Positions 41,422 through 50,993 of a DNA stretch of 64,000 nt are shown one piece after another. Positions within the stretch are counted from its first letter, which is position 1; each line of letters starts with the position of its first letter. Source of the stretch: Firmicutes bacterium UBA2058 (lineage in GTDB: Bacteria; Bacillota; Clostridia; Tissierellales; Sedimentibacteraceae); contig DDAM01000020.1 of assembly GCA_002332905.1 (NCBI GenBank), positions 62,001 through 126,000 on the forward strand, read 5' to 3'. The notes under the pieces are model-generated. The model worked only from the letters and a program-made list of their open reading frames with translations, did not search any database and was not told the origin of the DNA. The position numbers and the translations under genes were made by a program.

Positions 41422-43338
41422 ATGATAGTTTTATCTTGTAACAACATATCAAAGGCTTATGTTGTTGATAATATAATTGAAGATATATCTTTTACAATAA
41501 ATGATAATGAGAAGGTTGGCCTTATTGGGCTCAATGGAGCAGGTAAAACTACCCTTTTTAACATATTAACTGGTGAACTAGATTATGACAGCGGTAACAT
41601 AATTATACCTAAAAATAAAAAAATGGCTTATCTAAAGCAAAATACAAAGATTGAAAGTGATAAAACTATCTTTGATGAAATGCTTACTATGTTTGAAGAT
41701 ATTATATCTATGGAAAATAATATTAGGCAGTTAGAGGTTGAAATAAGTAAGTTTACTGAGCACGATGAAGATGGAGTGCTTGAAGTGCTGATGGATCGAT
41801 ATACTAAGCTAAATGAAAGGTTTATTGAATTAGATGGCTATAGCTATAAAAGTTTAATTCGTGGAGTATTAAAGGGTTTAGGCTTCAACGACGAAGATTT
41901 TGACAAGCATATCAATGTTTTAAGTGGTGGTCAAAAAACAAGAGTAATGCTTGCTAAGCTATTATTAGAAAAAGCAGATATTCTACTTTTAGACGAGCCA
42001 ACAAACCATCTTGATATTGAAGCCATATCTTGGCTTGAAAAATACTTAAAAGGCTTTAATGGCTCAGTTATTATTATTTCCCACGATAGATATTTTTTAG
42101 ATAATATAGTCAATAGAATAATGCTTTTAGAAAATAAAAACATTAAATCATATAATGGCAACTATTCTGAGTTTATGAAAAAAAGAAAAACAGAAATAGA
42201 GCAAGAGATAAAAAAATATGAAGAATATGAAAAAGAAATTGAACGTCAAGAGGAAATGATAAATAGGCTTCATGCCTATGGCAGTAAAAGAAATATCCGC
42301 CAGGCCTTTAGCAGGCAAAAGGCTCTTGATAAAATAAAAAAAATGGAACGCCCTAGCTACGAAAACAAAAAGGTTAGGCTTAGATTTACACCTAAACTTA
42401 GAAGCGGTCAGGATGTTTTAAGAGTTGAAGATTTAGCTAAGTCCTACGGTGAAAACAGCATATTTAAAGATATTTCATTTAATATTTATAGAGGAGAAAA
42501 GGTAGGTATTATAGGACCAAATGGTATAGGAAAATCCACATTATTAAAAATTATAGCAGGAAAAATAGATAGCTATGTCGGGGAAATAGTGCCTGGACAT
42601 TTTGTTAACATTGGTTACTATGATCAAGAGCAAACATATTTAGATTTTGAAAATACAGTTATAGATGAAATTTGGGATGATAACCCTAAGTTTAATTATT
42701 ATGATGTTAGGTCATTGCTTGCACAATTTCTATTTACAGGAGATGACTTATTTAAAATAATTGGTGATTTAAGCGGTGGAGAAAAAGGAAGATTGTCACT
42801 GTTAAAGCTAATGCTTTCAGAGGCTAACTTTCTTCTTATGGATGAGCCAACCAATCACTTAGATATTGATTCAAAGGAAATATTAGAAGATTCGTTAGTA
42901 AATTATGACGGTACTATTCTTGTTGTATCGCATGATAGATATTTTCTTAATAAAGTGACTAATAAAATAATTGATATGTCAAAGGATGGCTTATTTGAAT
43001 ATTTAGGAAACTATGATTACTATGTAGAAAAAAAGGCAGAGCTTGAACAGACAGATGATGAAGTTCTAGTAACTAAGACAAAAACACAAATAAATGCAGA
43101 AAGAAAAAAGGAAAGAAATATAAAAATAGAAAAGAAAAAAAGGGAAAAAGAAATTAAGGATGTTGAGAAAAAAATTGAAAACTATGAAAATGAAATTGCT
43201 TCATTAGAGAACAAGTTATGTCAGCAAACGACATACAATGACAAAAATCTAGTTCTTGAAATAAATGAGCAAATGCAACGGTTAAACACGGAATTAGAGA
43301 ATTTATATGCATTTTGGTCTGAATTAACAGAGGAATAG
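41422..43338 (+). CDS. ABC-F family ATPase
   Basis: 638 residues with two ATP-binding cassettes and no membrane segment. Walker A 'GLNGAGKTT' and 'GPNGIGKST', signature 'LSGGQKTRVMLAKLLL' and 'LSGGEKGRLSLLKLML', Walker B 'LLLDEPTNHLDIEAI' and 'LLMDEPTNHLDIDSK'. They are joined by the charged P-site tRNA-interaction linker ('EKEIERQEEMINRLHAYGS', about 265-330), and a C-terminal coiled coil (about 555-638) is present. ABC-F proteins act on ribosomes as translation factors (EttA/Uup/YdiF types) or antibiotic protectors; this general layout is of the housekeeping kind. RBS CAGGTG. Monocistronic. Confidence 0.9.
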   Translation: MIVLSCNNISKAYVVDNIIEDISFTINDNEKVGLIGLNGAGKTTLFNILTGELDYDSGNIIIPKNKKMAYLKQNTKIESDKTIFDEMLTMFEDIISMENNIRQLEVEISKFTEHDEDGVLEVLMDRYTKLNERFIELDGYSYKSLIRGVLKGLGFNDEDFDKHINVLSGGQKTRVMLAKLLLEKADILLLDEPTNHLDIEAISWLEKYLKGFNGSVIIISHDRYFLDNIVNRIMLLENKNIKSYNGNYSEFMKKRKTEIEQEIKKYEEYEKEIERQEEMINRLHAYGSKRNIRQAFSRQKALDKIKKMERPSYENKKVRLRFTPKLRSGQDVLRVEDLAKSYGENSIFKDISFNIYRGEKVGIIGPNGIGKSTLLKIIAGKIDSYVGEIVPGHFVNIGYYDQEQTYLDFENTVIDEIWDDNPKFNYYDVRSLLAQFLFTGDDLFKIIGDLSGGEKGRLSLLKLMLSEANFLLMDEPTNHLDIDSKEILEDSLVNYDGTILVVSHDRYFLNKVTNKIIDMSKDGLFEYLGNYDYYVEKKAELEQTDDEVLVTKTKTQINAERKKERNIKIEKKKREKEIKDVEKKIENYENEIASLENKLCQQTTYNDKNLVLEINEQMQRLNTELENLYAFWSELTEE

Positions 43339-43345
43339 TTATATA

Positions 43346-43389
43346 AAAAAGTTATCCACTAACCATATATTGGATGTGGATAACTTTTT
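43346..43389. terminator. Convergent terminator between the ABC-F gene and tsaD
   Basis: A perfect 14-bp stem AAAAAGTTATCCAC / GTGGATAACTTTTT with a 16-base loop; T tracts on both strands. A second small dyad ATCAACAACTGTTGAT lies at 43416-43431. Confidence 0.85.
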
Positions 43390-43449
43390 GCTATTTTTAC
43401 AGTATCAACACATTTATCAACAACTGTTGATAACTTTATTAACTGCTGT

Positions 43450-44475
43450 TTATGAACATGCAATTTCTAAATTTGGACTTGCATTAAGAGAAAAATCAGA
43501 AAATTCTTCATTATTGTATTTAAAGTACGCACAACTGCCTATCATAGCTGCATTATCTGTGCAAAGAATCGGAGAAGGTCTATATAGTAAAAAATTACTA
43601 TTTTCACATTTTTTTCCTAACACCTCTCTAAGTCTGCTATTGCTTGCCACTCCACCAGCTAATGCTATTTTACTACAACCTTTTAATCTTGCTGCTTTTA
43701 TTACCTTTTCAACTAAAACGTCAATTACTGCTTCTTGAAAGGATGCTGCTACATCAGCTTCAACTATTTTCCCACCTTTTTGAGTTGTTTGATTTATATA
43801 GTTTAGAACAGCTGATTTTAATCCACTAAAGCTAAAATCTAATGTTTCCTCATCTAATTTTACTCTCGGGAAATGAATTGCGTCCTTGTTTCCTTCCTTG
43901 GCAAGTATGTCGACCTTTGGTCCTCCAGGATATCCAAGGTTAAGTGCTCTAGCTATTTTATCATATGCTTCTCCAGCAGCGTCATCTCTAGTTCTACCCA
44001 TAACCTCATATTTACCATAATCCTCTACATAAACAAGATGTGTATGTCCTCCAGATACAACAAGACACATAAATGGAGGTTCTAAGCTTTTATCCTCAAT
44101 ATAATTTGCACTTAAATGTCCTTCAATATGATTAACACCTATAAGCGGCTTATTCCATGCATATGAAAGAGATTTTGCATAATTTATACCAATAAGCAAA
44201 GCTCCAACAAGTCCAGGACCATAAGTTACTGCTATTGCGTCTATATCATCTACACTAATCTTTGCTTCTTCCATTGCTTCCTTTACAACACTGCTTATAT
44301 TTTCAATATGTTTTCTAGAAGCTACCTCTGGAACTACACCACCATATTTTTTATGAATTTCTATTTGCGAGGAAATAACATTAGATAAAACCTCACGTCC
44401 ATTTCTAACAACTGAAGCTGCCGTTTCATCACAAGATGATTCTATTGCAAGTATATTAATTATTTTTTTATCCAT
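43450..44475 (-). CDS. tsaD: tRNA threonylcarbamoyladenosine transferase TsaD
   Basis: 341 residues from the ATG at 44475 behind TGGAGGTTAC. ASKHA-fold Gcp family: 'LAIESSCDETAASVV' (7-21), the metal-binding motif 'GVNHIEGHLSANY', 'HTHLVYVEDYGKYEVMGRTRDDAAGEAYDKIAR', 'LAGGVASNSRLRE' and 'CTDNAAMIG'. It transfers threonylcarbamoyl to A37 of ANN-decoding tRNAs, working with TsaB and TsaE encoded upstream in the same gene cluster. Last gene of the cluster, ended by the convergent terminator. Confidence 0.95.
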   Translation of the reverse strand: MDKKIINILAIESSCDETAASVVRNGREVLSNVISSQIEIHKKYGGVVPEVASRKHIENISSVVKEAMEEAKISVDDIDAIAVTYGPGLVGALLIGINYAKSLSYAWNKPLIGVNHIEGHLSANYIEDKSLEPPFMCLVVSGGHTHLVYVEDYGKYEVMGRTRDDAAGEAYDKIARALNLGYPGGPKVDILAKEGNKDAIHFPRVKLDEETLDFSFSGLKSAVLNYINQTTQKGGKIVEADVAASFQEAVIDVLVEKVIKAARLKGCSKIALAGGVASNSRLREVLGKKCENSNFLLYRPSPILCTDNAAMIGSCAYFKYNNEEFSDFSLNASPNLEIACS

Positions 44476-44526
44476 TGTAACCTCCAAACAAAATCACATA
44501 GAGTGAAATTGTTTTTATTTCGCTTT

Positions 44527-45408
44527 TTATTCTTCAAATATATATTCTTCTAGAGTTAATCCACTTTCATAAACTTTTTTAGCTAAATCTTCTCCTACAT
44601 ATCTAACATGCCAAGGCTCATACATATAGCCTGTGATATCTTCTTTTCCTTTTTGATATCTAACTATAAAGCCAAATCTATAAGCATTTTCACTTACCCA
44701 TTTTCCTTCTTCTGTATCTCCAAAGTCTTCTGTTAATTGTAAATTAACACTATCACTAGTTATATCCATTGCTAAACCAGTTTGGTGCTCGCTTTGACCA
44801 GGCTTTGCACTAAACTTGTCAGCTGCCTCTTTACCATGATTGCTAACATAACCATTATATAATGACACCTGTGTATTATATGATCTATAACCTGATCTTG
44901 CGTAAAGCTGAATTTTTATTTCATCCATAGCTGTTTCAAACATAGTAGTTAGAGCATCAGCAGCACTTTTTCTCAGCTGATTTATCTCAGGATTTTCAAG
45001 GCATGTAGGAACATCTGTAATTTTAACTAAGTCCTCAGGAACATAGTCATCACTTAAATTACGTTCTTTATTTACCACTACCTCTATTGAATCTTGGTTA
45101 GTAACAATGTTATTTTCATCAAGAAATGTCTCTACAACTTTATTATCATCATCTTCAGGCTGATCTATAACATCATCTTTTTTATTATCATCATTATCGT
45201 CTTTCTCACTGTCATCGTTGATTTTGATATCTTCTTCATCCTTAATATTATCAGAATCGTTATTCGGTTTATCTATGCTGCTTGTTGGTTTTGAACAGGC
45301 AGTAAAAAATATAAATGATGTTATTAGTAAAACCAATAACACATGATGTTTTGCTAATAAATTTTTAATCTTGCATTTTTTTGTACTAATTTCTTTGTTA
45401 TTTTTCAT
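44527..45408 (-). CDS. VanY-type D-alanyl-D-alanine carboxypeptidase, lipoprotein
   Basis: 293 residues. Lipoprotein signal with lipobox FTAC (Cys39), then an Asp/Asn/Lys-rich low-complexity linker (about 45-95). The VanY/M15B domain has zinc ligands in 'SEHQTGLAMDI' (His, Asp) and 'EPWHVRYVG' (His), plus 'ARSGYRSYNTQVSLY'. It trims the terminal D-Ala from peptidoglycan stem peptides on the outer membrane face. It sits between rimI and tsaD on the same strand; inclusion in the operon is probably incidental. Confidence 0.9.
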   Translation of the reverse strand: MKNNKEISTKKCKIKNLLAKHHVLLVLLITSFIFFTACSKPTSSIDKPNNDSDNIKDEEDIKINDDSEKDDNDDNKKDDVIDQPEDDDNKVVETFLDENNIVTNQDSIEVVVNKERNLSDDYVPEDLVKITDVPTCLENPEINQLRKSAADALTTMFETAMDEIKIQLYARSGYRSYNTQVSLYNGYVSNHGKEAADKFSAKPGQSEHQTGLAMDITSDSVNLQLTEDFGDTEEGKWVSENAYRFGFIVRYQKGKEDITGYMYEPWHVRYVGEDLAKKVYESGLTLEEYIFEE

Positions 45409-45417
45409 TTTTTCAAC

Positions 45418-45858
45418 CTATAATTCCTTCCACATAATTATTGCATCTTCTATTGGATTTGAATAATACTTTGGCCTTTTACCAGAATTAACAAATCCAA
45501 GCTGCTCGTATAACTTAATAGCCACTGCATTAGACTCTCTTACCTCTAAAGTAAGTCTAAATATATCATTTTTATTACATACTTCAAATAAATAATTTAA
45601 CAATAGTTTAGATAATCCTAATCCTCTATAGTTTGGCAAAACAGCTACATTTGTAATATGACCTTCATCATATATTTTCCAGATACCAACATATGCAACA
45701 ACTTTATCATCACATTCTAGACAAATATACAAAGCCATATTATTTAAAAGTTCACTTTCAAATGCTGTTCTTGACCAAGGAACTGAGAATGATGCATTTT
45801 CTATTTCTAATATGTCATCTAAATCTTCATGTTTCACTTCTCGTATAGAAATTTTCAT
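45418..45858 (-). CDS. rimI: Ribosomal-protein-S18-alanine N-acetyltransferase
   Basis: 146 residues, GNAT fold: 'ILEIENASFSVPWSRTAFESEL' (about 16-37), acetyl-CoA loop 'VLPNYRGLGLSKLLLNYLFEV', and C-terminal 'RESNAVAIKLYEQLGFVNSGKRPKYYSNPIEDAIIMWKEL', all typical RimI. It overlaps the end of tsaB by 4 bases, the usual tsaB-rimI arrangement. Confidence 0.92.
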   Translation of the reverse strand: MKISIREVKHEDLDDILEIENASFSVPWSRTAFESELLNNMALYICLECDDKVVAYVGIWKIYDEGHITNVAVLPNYRGLGLSKLLLNYLFEVCNKNDIFRLTLEVRESNAVAIKLYEQLGFVNSGKRPKYYSNPIEDAIIMWKEL

Positions 45859-46556
45859 TTAAAATCACACATTCTTTCTGCTTGAGATGGTCTTAAATAT
45901 TCAGGTGAAAAGTCATAGCAAGACATCATTTTATTTTCCTTTATTAACTGATATCCTACGTGATTTATAGATGATGCACTTAATATATTATATTTTTCTG
46001 GAGCAAAATAGATTTTTTTGCTTTCATTTATTTTGCGCTGTAAGACTTCTTTATAATTAATTGATCCATCGCCATTTAGTACCACATCATTGTCTAAACC
46101 ATTAATTATATTAACAAGATCATCAATATTGATTGGAAATTGTTCCTTAACTGTAACAAGATTATTATTTTCCCATTTGTATACACCAGAATATGCTCTG
46201 CCACCTTTAGCATCAAGTATAGGTATAATATATCTACTACCGTCAAATACATTTGCTGCTAATGCTTTCATTGTAGGTACTGCTACCATAGGTATATCTA
46301 AAGCTTGTGCTAATCCCTTAGCTATGGCAGCTCCGATTCTTAATCCTGTATAAGAGCCTGGTCCTTTTGATATAGCAATGACATCAATATTATTAAGGCT
46401 TAACTCATTATCTTCTAATGCCTTAACAATAAGTGGCATCAGTTTTTCAGAATGAGTTTTTTTATGATTTTGCGTATATTCACAAAGTAATATTTCATCT
46501 TCTGAGATTGCACATGATGCTGTAATACTTGCTGATTCAATTCCTAGAATTTTCAT
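45855..46556 (-). CDS. tsaB: tRNA threonylcarbamoylation protein TsaB
   Basis: 233 residues; ASKHA-fold partner of TsaD without its metal site. 'KILGIESASITASCAISEDE' at the start, 'HSEKLMPLIVKALEDN', and 'VIAISKGPGSYTGLRIGAAIAKGLAQAL' (about 60-87) are diagnostic. It forms the TsaBD(E) complex. Preceded by a short hairpin spacer after tsaE and a TGGAGGT ribosome site; overlaps rimI. Confidence 0.93.
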   Translation of the reverse strand: MKILGIESASITASCAISEDEILLCEYTQNHKKTHSEKLMPLIVKALEDNELSLNNIDVIAISKGPGSYTGLRIGAAIAKGLAQALDIPMVAVPTMKALAANVFDGSRYIIPILDAKGGRAYSGVYKWENNNLVTVKEQFPINIDDLVNIINGLDNDVVLNGDGSINYKEVLQRKINESKKIYFAPEKYNILSASSINHVGYQLIKENKMMSCYDFSPEYLRPSQAERMCDFK

Positions 46557-46591
46557 ATTTTTACCTCCATAGAGTGAAGAGTGTTTTTTCT

Positions 46592-47047
46592 TTACTCTTG
46601 CAGCTTCTCTTTTATAATATTAAATTGTTCGCCTTCTCCATTAATATCTAACTCTCTATCGTTATTTTCATAATTAATATTAATTGTTATATTAATTGCT
46701 GATTTAGGTATAAGTCCTTTAATTTTACTTGCCCATTCAATGATACAAACTCCATCCGACTTAATGTATTCATCATAACCTAAATCGTACATTTCATCCT
46801 CAGAATCAAGTCTATAGGCATCCATATGATACAAATTAAGCCTTCCGTTATATTCCTTAATTATTGTAAATGTAGGACTTGTAACATAATCGTGAATCTC
46901 TAGCCCTTTAGCAATAGACTGTGTAAGTGTGGTTTTTCCAGCACCTAGTTCACCCTCTAAGCATATAACAGTTCCGCCTTTTAAGCTTTCTCCAATTATT
47001 TTACCTATTTTGTCTGTATCTTGTAAATTACTTGCTTTAATAATCAT
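46592..47047 (-). CDS. tsaE: tRNA threonylcarbamoylation ATPase TsaE
   Basis: 151 residues with P-loop 'CLEGELGAGKTTLTQSIAKGLEI' (about 30-52), 'VTSPTFTIIKEYNGRLNLYHMDAYRL' and 'GVCIIEWASKI', the full TsaE signature. ATPase that resets the TsaBD complex. 20 bases downstream of murC, so probably cotranscribed. Confidence 0.94.
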   Translation of the reverse strand: MIIKASNLQDTDKIGKIIGESLKGGTVICLEGELGAGKTTLTQSIAKGLEIHDYVTSPTFTIIKEYNGRLNLYHMDAYRLDSEDEMYDLGYDEYIKSDGVCIIEWASKIKGLIPKSAINITININYENNDRELDINGEGEQFNIIKEKLQE

Positions 47048-47067
47048 TCATACTTCCTTCCATGCAA

Positions 47068-48414
47068 TCATTTCAATAAAATCTTTGCTATCTCATTTAC
47101 ATTGCCAGCGCCCATAGTAATTATTATATCACCACTATTTGCTTTTTTCAACGCAAGTGAAGCAGCATTTTCAAAATTTTCAGCATAAAAAGCATTTGCA
47201 TTATACTTTTTAGTAGCTTCTACCAGTTCCTTAGAATTAACTAGACCTGTATCCTTCTCTCTTGAAGCATATATATCTACTATTATAATTTCATTAGTCA
47301 GTTCAAAAACTTTGGCGAATTGCTCAAGAAGAGCCTTTGTTCTAGTAAATGTATGAGGCTGGAATATAGTTATAACCTTGCCACTTGTAATTTTTCTAGT
47401 ACTAATCAAATTTGCTTTTATTTCCTCAGGGTGATGTGCATAATCATCTATTATAGTTATACCATCTTTTACTCCCTTTAACTCATATCTTCTCTTAGTT
47501 CCTGTAAATTGCTTTAACCCACGCTTTATAGTATCAATATCAATGCCTAACTCAATAGCAGTAACAATAGCTGATAATGAATTTAGTACATTATGTTCTC
47601 CAAATACACTTAACTCTATATCAAATTTTTCATTATTATAAACAGCTGTAAATTTAGGGAATGGCAAATATTCAATATTAGTTGCATATATATCAGCAGT
47701 AGAGACTAATCCAAAAGTTATTACTCTTGCATTTATATCCTTAAATAAATGCTTGTTTTTGTCATTAATTATTAAAAGTCCATCATTAGGCAACTTATTA
47801 GCAAATTCAACAAAAGCATTGTTAATATCATTAATATCTTTATAGTAATCTAAATGATCCTCGTCTATATTAAGTATGATGCTAATAGTGGGGAAAAAGT
47901 TCAAAAAATTTCTTTTATATTCACAAGCCTCTGTTAATAATAAGTCCCCTTTTCCAATTTTTATATTTCCTCCAATTACATCTAACTCTCCTCCTAAAAA
48001 AATAGTTGGATCAAGAGTTGAATTGATTAAAATTGAAGATAGCATACCTGTAGTTGTTGTTTTACCATGAGTCCCTGAAACCGCAATAGAGTTATTATGC
48101 TCCTTCATAATGTTTCCTAAGAATTCTGCTCTACACTGTATTTTAATACCAAGCTCCTTTGCTCTAAGTAATTCCTCATTATCATCTCTAATAGCAGAAG
48201 TGTATACTAATAAGTCTATATCATCAGTTATGTTTTCTTTTTTGTGTCCAATATATATTTTTGCTCCATCATTTTGAAGCTTTTGTATTAAGTCTGAGTT
48301 ATTTTCATCTGAGCCTGACACTCTTACTTTATTGTTTAACATTAACTCTGCTAAACCACTCATGCTTATTCCACCGATTCCAATGAAAAAAATATGATCT
48401 ATATTTTTATACAT
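47068..48414 (-). CDS. murC: UDP-N-acetylmuramate-L-alanine ligase
   Basis: 448 residues from the ATG at 48414 behind ATGGAGGTAATT. 'IFFIGIGGISMSGLAELML' nucleotide loop (about 8-26), ATP loop 'AVSGTHGKTTTTGMLSSIL', 'ILNIDEDHLDYYKD', 'FTGTKRRYELKG' and 'DDYAHHPEEIKANL'. It adds the first amino acid to the muramyl peptide. First gene of the murC-tsaE-tsaB-rimI-VanY-tsaD group. A short hairpin spacer (GTATGAAATGTTTTTCATT-type) precedes it. Confidence 0.95.
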   Translation of the reverse strand: MYKNIDHIFFIGIGGISMSGLAELMLNNKVRVSGSDENNSDLIQKLQNDGAKIYIGHKKENITDDIDLLVYTSAIRDDNEELLRAKELGIKIQCRAEFLGNIMKEHNNSIAVSGTHGKTTTTGMLSSILINSTLDPTIFLGGELDVIGGNIKIGKGDLLLTEACEYKRNFLNFFPTISIILNIDEDHLDYYKDINDINNAFVEFANKLPNDGLLIINDKNKHLFKDINARVITFGLVSTADIYATNIEYLPFPKFTAVYNNEKFDIELSVFGEHNVLNSLSAIVTAIELGIDIDTIKRGLKQFTGTKRRYELKGVKDGITIIDDYAHHPEEIKANLISTRKITSGKVITIFQPHTFTRTKALLEQFAKVFELTNEIIIVDIYASREKDTGLVNSKELVEATKKYNANAFYAENFENAASLALKKANSGDIIITMGAGNVNEIAKILLK

Positions 48415-48613
48415 AATTACCTCCATTACGCCTTTTCACAGCGGTATGAAATGTTTTTCATTTCACATTTTCTCTTTAAATTTATATATTTATTACTATC
48501 AAAAGTAGTTATTATACTTATATTAAAATAATATTAATACATTCTTACTATTATATAATTATTTTAACATTTTGTAAATATATAAAAGGGTCAAAGGTTT
48601 CTCAAATTTTAGC

Positions 48614-49861
48614 CTAAGTATTGTCTTTACCATATCTATAGTCATTATAATCAGAGGTTATTAAGTCAAATTTATACTTATTTATATCTTCTACAGATAT
48701 ACTATTTATATATTCATTAGGAGTTGTTGTTTTTGATATTTCGTAACCTTCCTCTATTAATTTATTGACAGTTTTCTTATATATAAGTCTCTCTTTAGGT
48801 ATGATTTCCTTTTTTATTAATATATTTTTAAATGTATTTTTTAAATCATTTAGAAAATCATCCTTTTTAAATATAAACTCTTTTTCCTCAAAGCTTTTTT
48901 TCTTAATTTTTTTATGTTTATAACTTCTTAAGCTCTTATAAAGTATAAATATAATACCTGCTATAAATAATATTTGCAATATGTTATAAATTACACTAAA
49001 ATCTGCAACTTCGCCTACTTTTTCTAATACCTCTTCCTCAGGTATTTCTGGTAACGGTTTTTGTTCATTACCTAAATGGTCTTTCATTTTATTTATTCTA
49101 TCACCAACAAAAAGCATGAAATCAGAATTAAAAAATCGCTCCATAAATGATGTAAAGGCACTTGAAATCTTTTCTAATAACGAATCAGTAGCTGGTTCAA
49201 CAAAATCATAAAATAATTTTACAAGATATAAAAGCTCTTGTTTAAAAAACGTAAAAATAGTAGTAATAGCGGCAACTAAAAAATTAAACATAAATAAATT
49301 TTTATTTTTATTAATAGTATTTTTGCCCTCAAAATGTTCATTAAAATTGATGCACACAACATAAAAAGCACTGACAGCAAAGTAAATAATTATAAAATCA
49401 ATAACTTTATTACCAAATGCTATAACCGTTTTATCAGTAATATAAAATGAAGTTGTTACAATTATAAGCGCAAGTGATTTAGCCACCTTTATATATACCG
49501 ATGTATTAACTCTATTAGTCCTAAGAGCAAATATTGATATAATAGCAAAATATGCAGATGCAAATACAATCATAAAAAAGCCTTGTGCAAATGCACTAGC
49601 TATCCCTGCTAATATGCAAGCTATCCCATTTAAAATAATAAATTTTTTATTTTCTGATAAATCAATATCTTCTTTATTTTCATAGATATTTAATAGATTG
49701 AAAATTACAAAGTAAAAAAATACACTTAATAAGATTACAAGATTATAATTAGGTCTATTATCAAGTATATTATCACATATAATAATAAATAATAGTATAC
49801 TTCCTATCATGTAATAAAATGAATGTATAATATATAAAAAAATATGATTAAATCTTTTCAT
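48614..49861 (-). CDS. Membrane protein with DUF4129-like cytoplasmic tail
   Basis: 415 residues from the ATG at 49861 behind GGAGG. About seven membrane helices (residues 8-215), a loop region with 'NEQKPLPEIPEEEVLEKVGE', a last helix near 290-310, and a basic cytoplasmic tail. The tail includes 'ERLIYKKTVNKLIEEGYEISKTTTPNEYINSI', the segment that resembles DUF4129 domains of transglutaminase-like membrane proteins. The transglutaminase catalytic domain itself is missing. Third gene of a MoxR-DUF58 set. Function unknown, perhaps envelope-protein assembly. Confidence 0.6.
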   Translation of the reverse strand: MKRFNHIFLYIIHSFYYMIGSILLFIIICDNILDNRPNYNLVILLSVFFYFVIFNLLNIYENKEDIDLSENKKFIILNGIACILAGIASAFAQGFFMIVFASAYFAIISIFALRTNRVNTSVYIKVAKSLALIIVTTSFYITDKTVIAFGNKVIDFIIIYFAVSAFYVVCINFNEHFEGKNTINKNKNLFMFNFLVAAITTIFTFFKQELLYLVKLFYDFVEPATDSLLEKISSAFTSFMERFFNSDFMLFVGDRINKMKDHLGNEQKPLPEIPEEEVLEKVGEVADFSVIYNILQILFIAGIIFILYKSLRSYKHKKIKKKSFEEKEFIFKKDDFLNDLKNTFKNILIKKEIIPKERLIYKKTVNKLIEEGYEISKTTTPNEYINSISVEDINKYKFDLITSDYNDYRYGKDNT

Positions 49862-49883
49862 ATTAACCTCCACCCCTCAATCA

Positions 49884-50993
49884 TCATTTAAAGTATGATA
49901 TTCTAATATTTTTATCATTTAATTGAATGTCACTATTTTTATATAAAAATATACATACCTTGTAATTTTTACTTGATAAAAATCTAGCTATGTTATATAA
50001 ATATCCTGACATTTCATATTTAATAAAAACAATTATATTATTGTCCATAAAGCTTCTAATAAATTTATCCATTGTGTTTTTAAAGGTGTCAAAGCTTTTA
50101 TACTCCATACATGTCAGCATATCATTTATAAGAATAATATTATTAAGGCTCATATCTGGGAATACAATATTTTTAACATAGTGCTTCATATATGAATTAG
50201 TTCCAAATCCTACAGGTACTTTATTTTTATATGCATTATTAACCAGTGAAGCAGTAAAGCTTATTGCCTTTTCAATATATATTTCATCATAGGCCCTAGT
50301 TTCAGAGCCGCTAAATACATCTATAAAAATCATAATTGACGGATCTGAGGTAAAATCATATTTTTTAACATAAAATTCTCCTAGCTTAGCGGTTGCCTTC
50401 CAATCTATATCCCTGAAGCTATCATGAGTGTCATAGGATCTAACACCAGAATAAAATATTGGATCAGGTGCAATCCATCTTTTTACCAAAGCATTGCCTT
50501 GCATAGAAGTGCTATCGCTTATATACTCATCTATCTTTTTAGGCTTAGGAGTCACAAAAAGCTCAGTTTCATTATTTATGGCTAAGGTTACTTTAGTAAA
50601 TCCAAATATATCTATTAAGTTTACATTAGCAGCTATAGTGTAATAACCTCTTTTTACTGGCTTTAATAAAATAGATTTTTTCAATCTTTGATATGACAAT
50701 AAAGATGTTACAATAGTATAGGTGTAAAAATCCTCATTATCTAAATCCTCTTTTAAGCTCTCATCTTCGAGCTCTATATTTTTATTAATAAAAAGATTTA
50801 TTTTAAATATTGGAATAATTAAAAATTTTCTATTTATTAATTCAATATTTAGTTTAACTTCTTCTTGCTCAGTGGTTTTATTATCATCAAAATAAAACTT
50901 TATTTTAAGCTTAGATGCGCAGAAAGCCTTAAAATATTTATTTGATATGAAAACAATTAATAAGATAGCTATAATTAGTAAAAATTCAATCAT
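49884..50993 (-). CDS. DUF58 domain protein
   Basis: 369 residues. One N-terminal membrane helix (about 3-20), a beta-rich domain, then the DUF58 signature 'IWVRSYDTHDSFRDIDWKATAKLGEFYVKKYD'-like region (actual 'GVRSYDTHDSFRDIDWKATAKLGEFYVKKYDF', about 187-218). A vWA-like domain without a full MIDAS follows ('IMIFIDVFSGSETRAYDEIYIEKAISF'). DUF58 proteins accompany MoxR ATPases and are thought to be their client or adaptor. Its ATG overlaps the stop codon of the MoxR gene. Confidence 0.82.
   Translation of the reverse strand: MIEFLLIIAILLIVFISNKYFKAFCASKLKIKFYFDDNKTTEQEEVKLNIELINRKFLIIPIFKINLFINKNIELEDESLKEDLDNEDFYTYTIVTSLLSYQRLKKSILLKPVKRGYYTIAANVNLIDIFGFTKVTLAINNETELFVTPKPKKIDEYISDSTSMQGNALVKRWIAPDPIFYSGVRSYDTHDSFRDIDWKATAKLGEFYVKKYDFTSDPSIMIFIDVFSGSETRAYDEIYIEKAISFTASLVNNAYKNKVPVGFGTNSYMKHYVKNIVFPDMSLNNIILINDMLTCMEYKSFDTFKNTMDKFIRSFMDNNIIVFIKYEMSGYLYNIARFLSSKNYKVCIFLYKNSDIQLNDKNIRISYFK

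Noticed and set aside
43370..43738. 122-codon plus-strand ORF
   Set aside because: It is antisense to tsaD and begins inside the convergent terminator.
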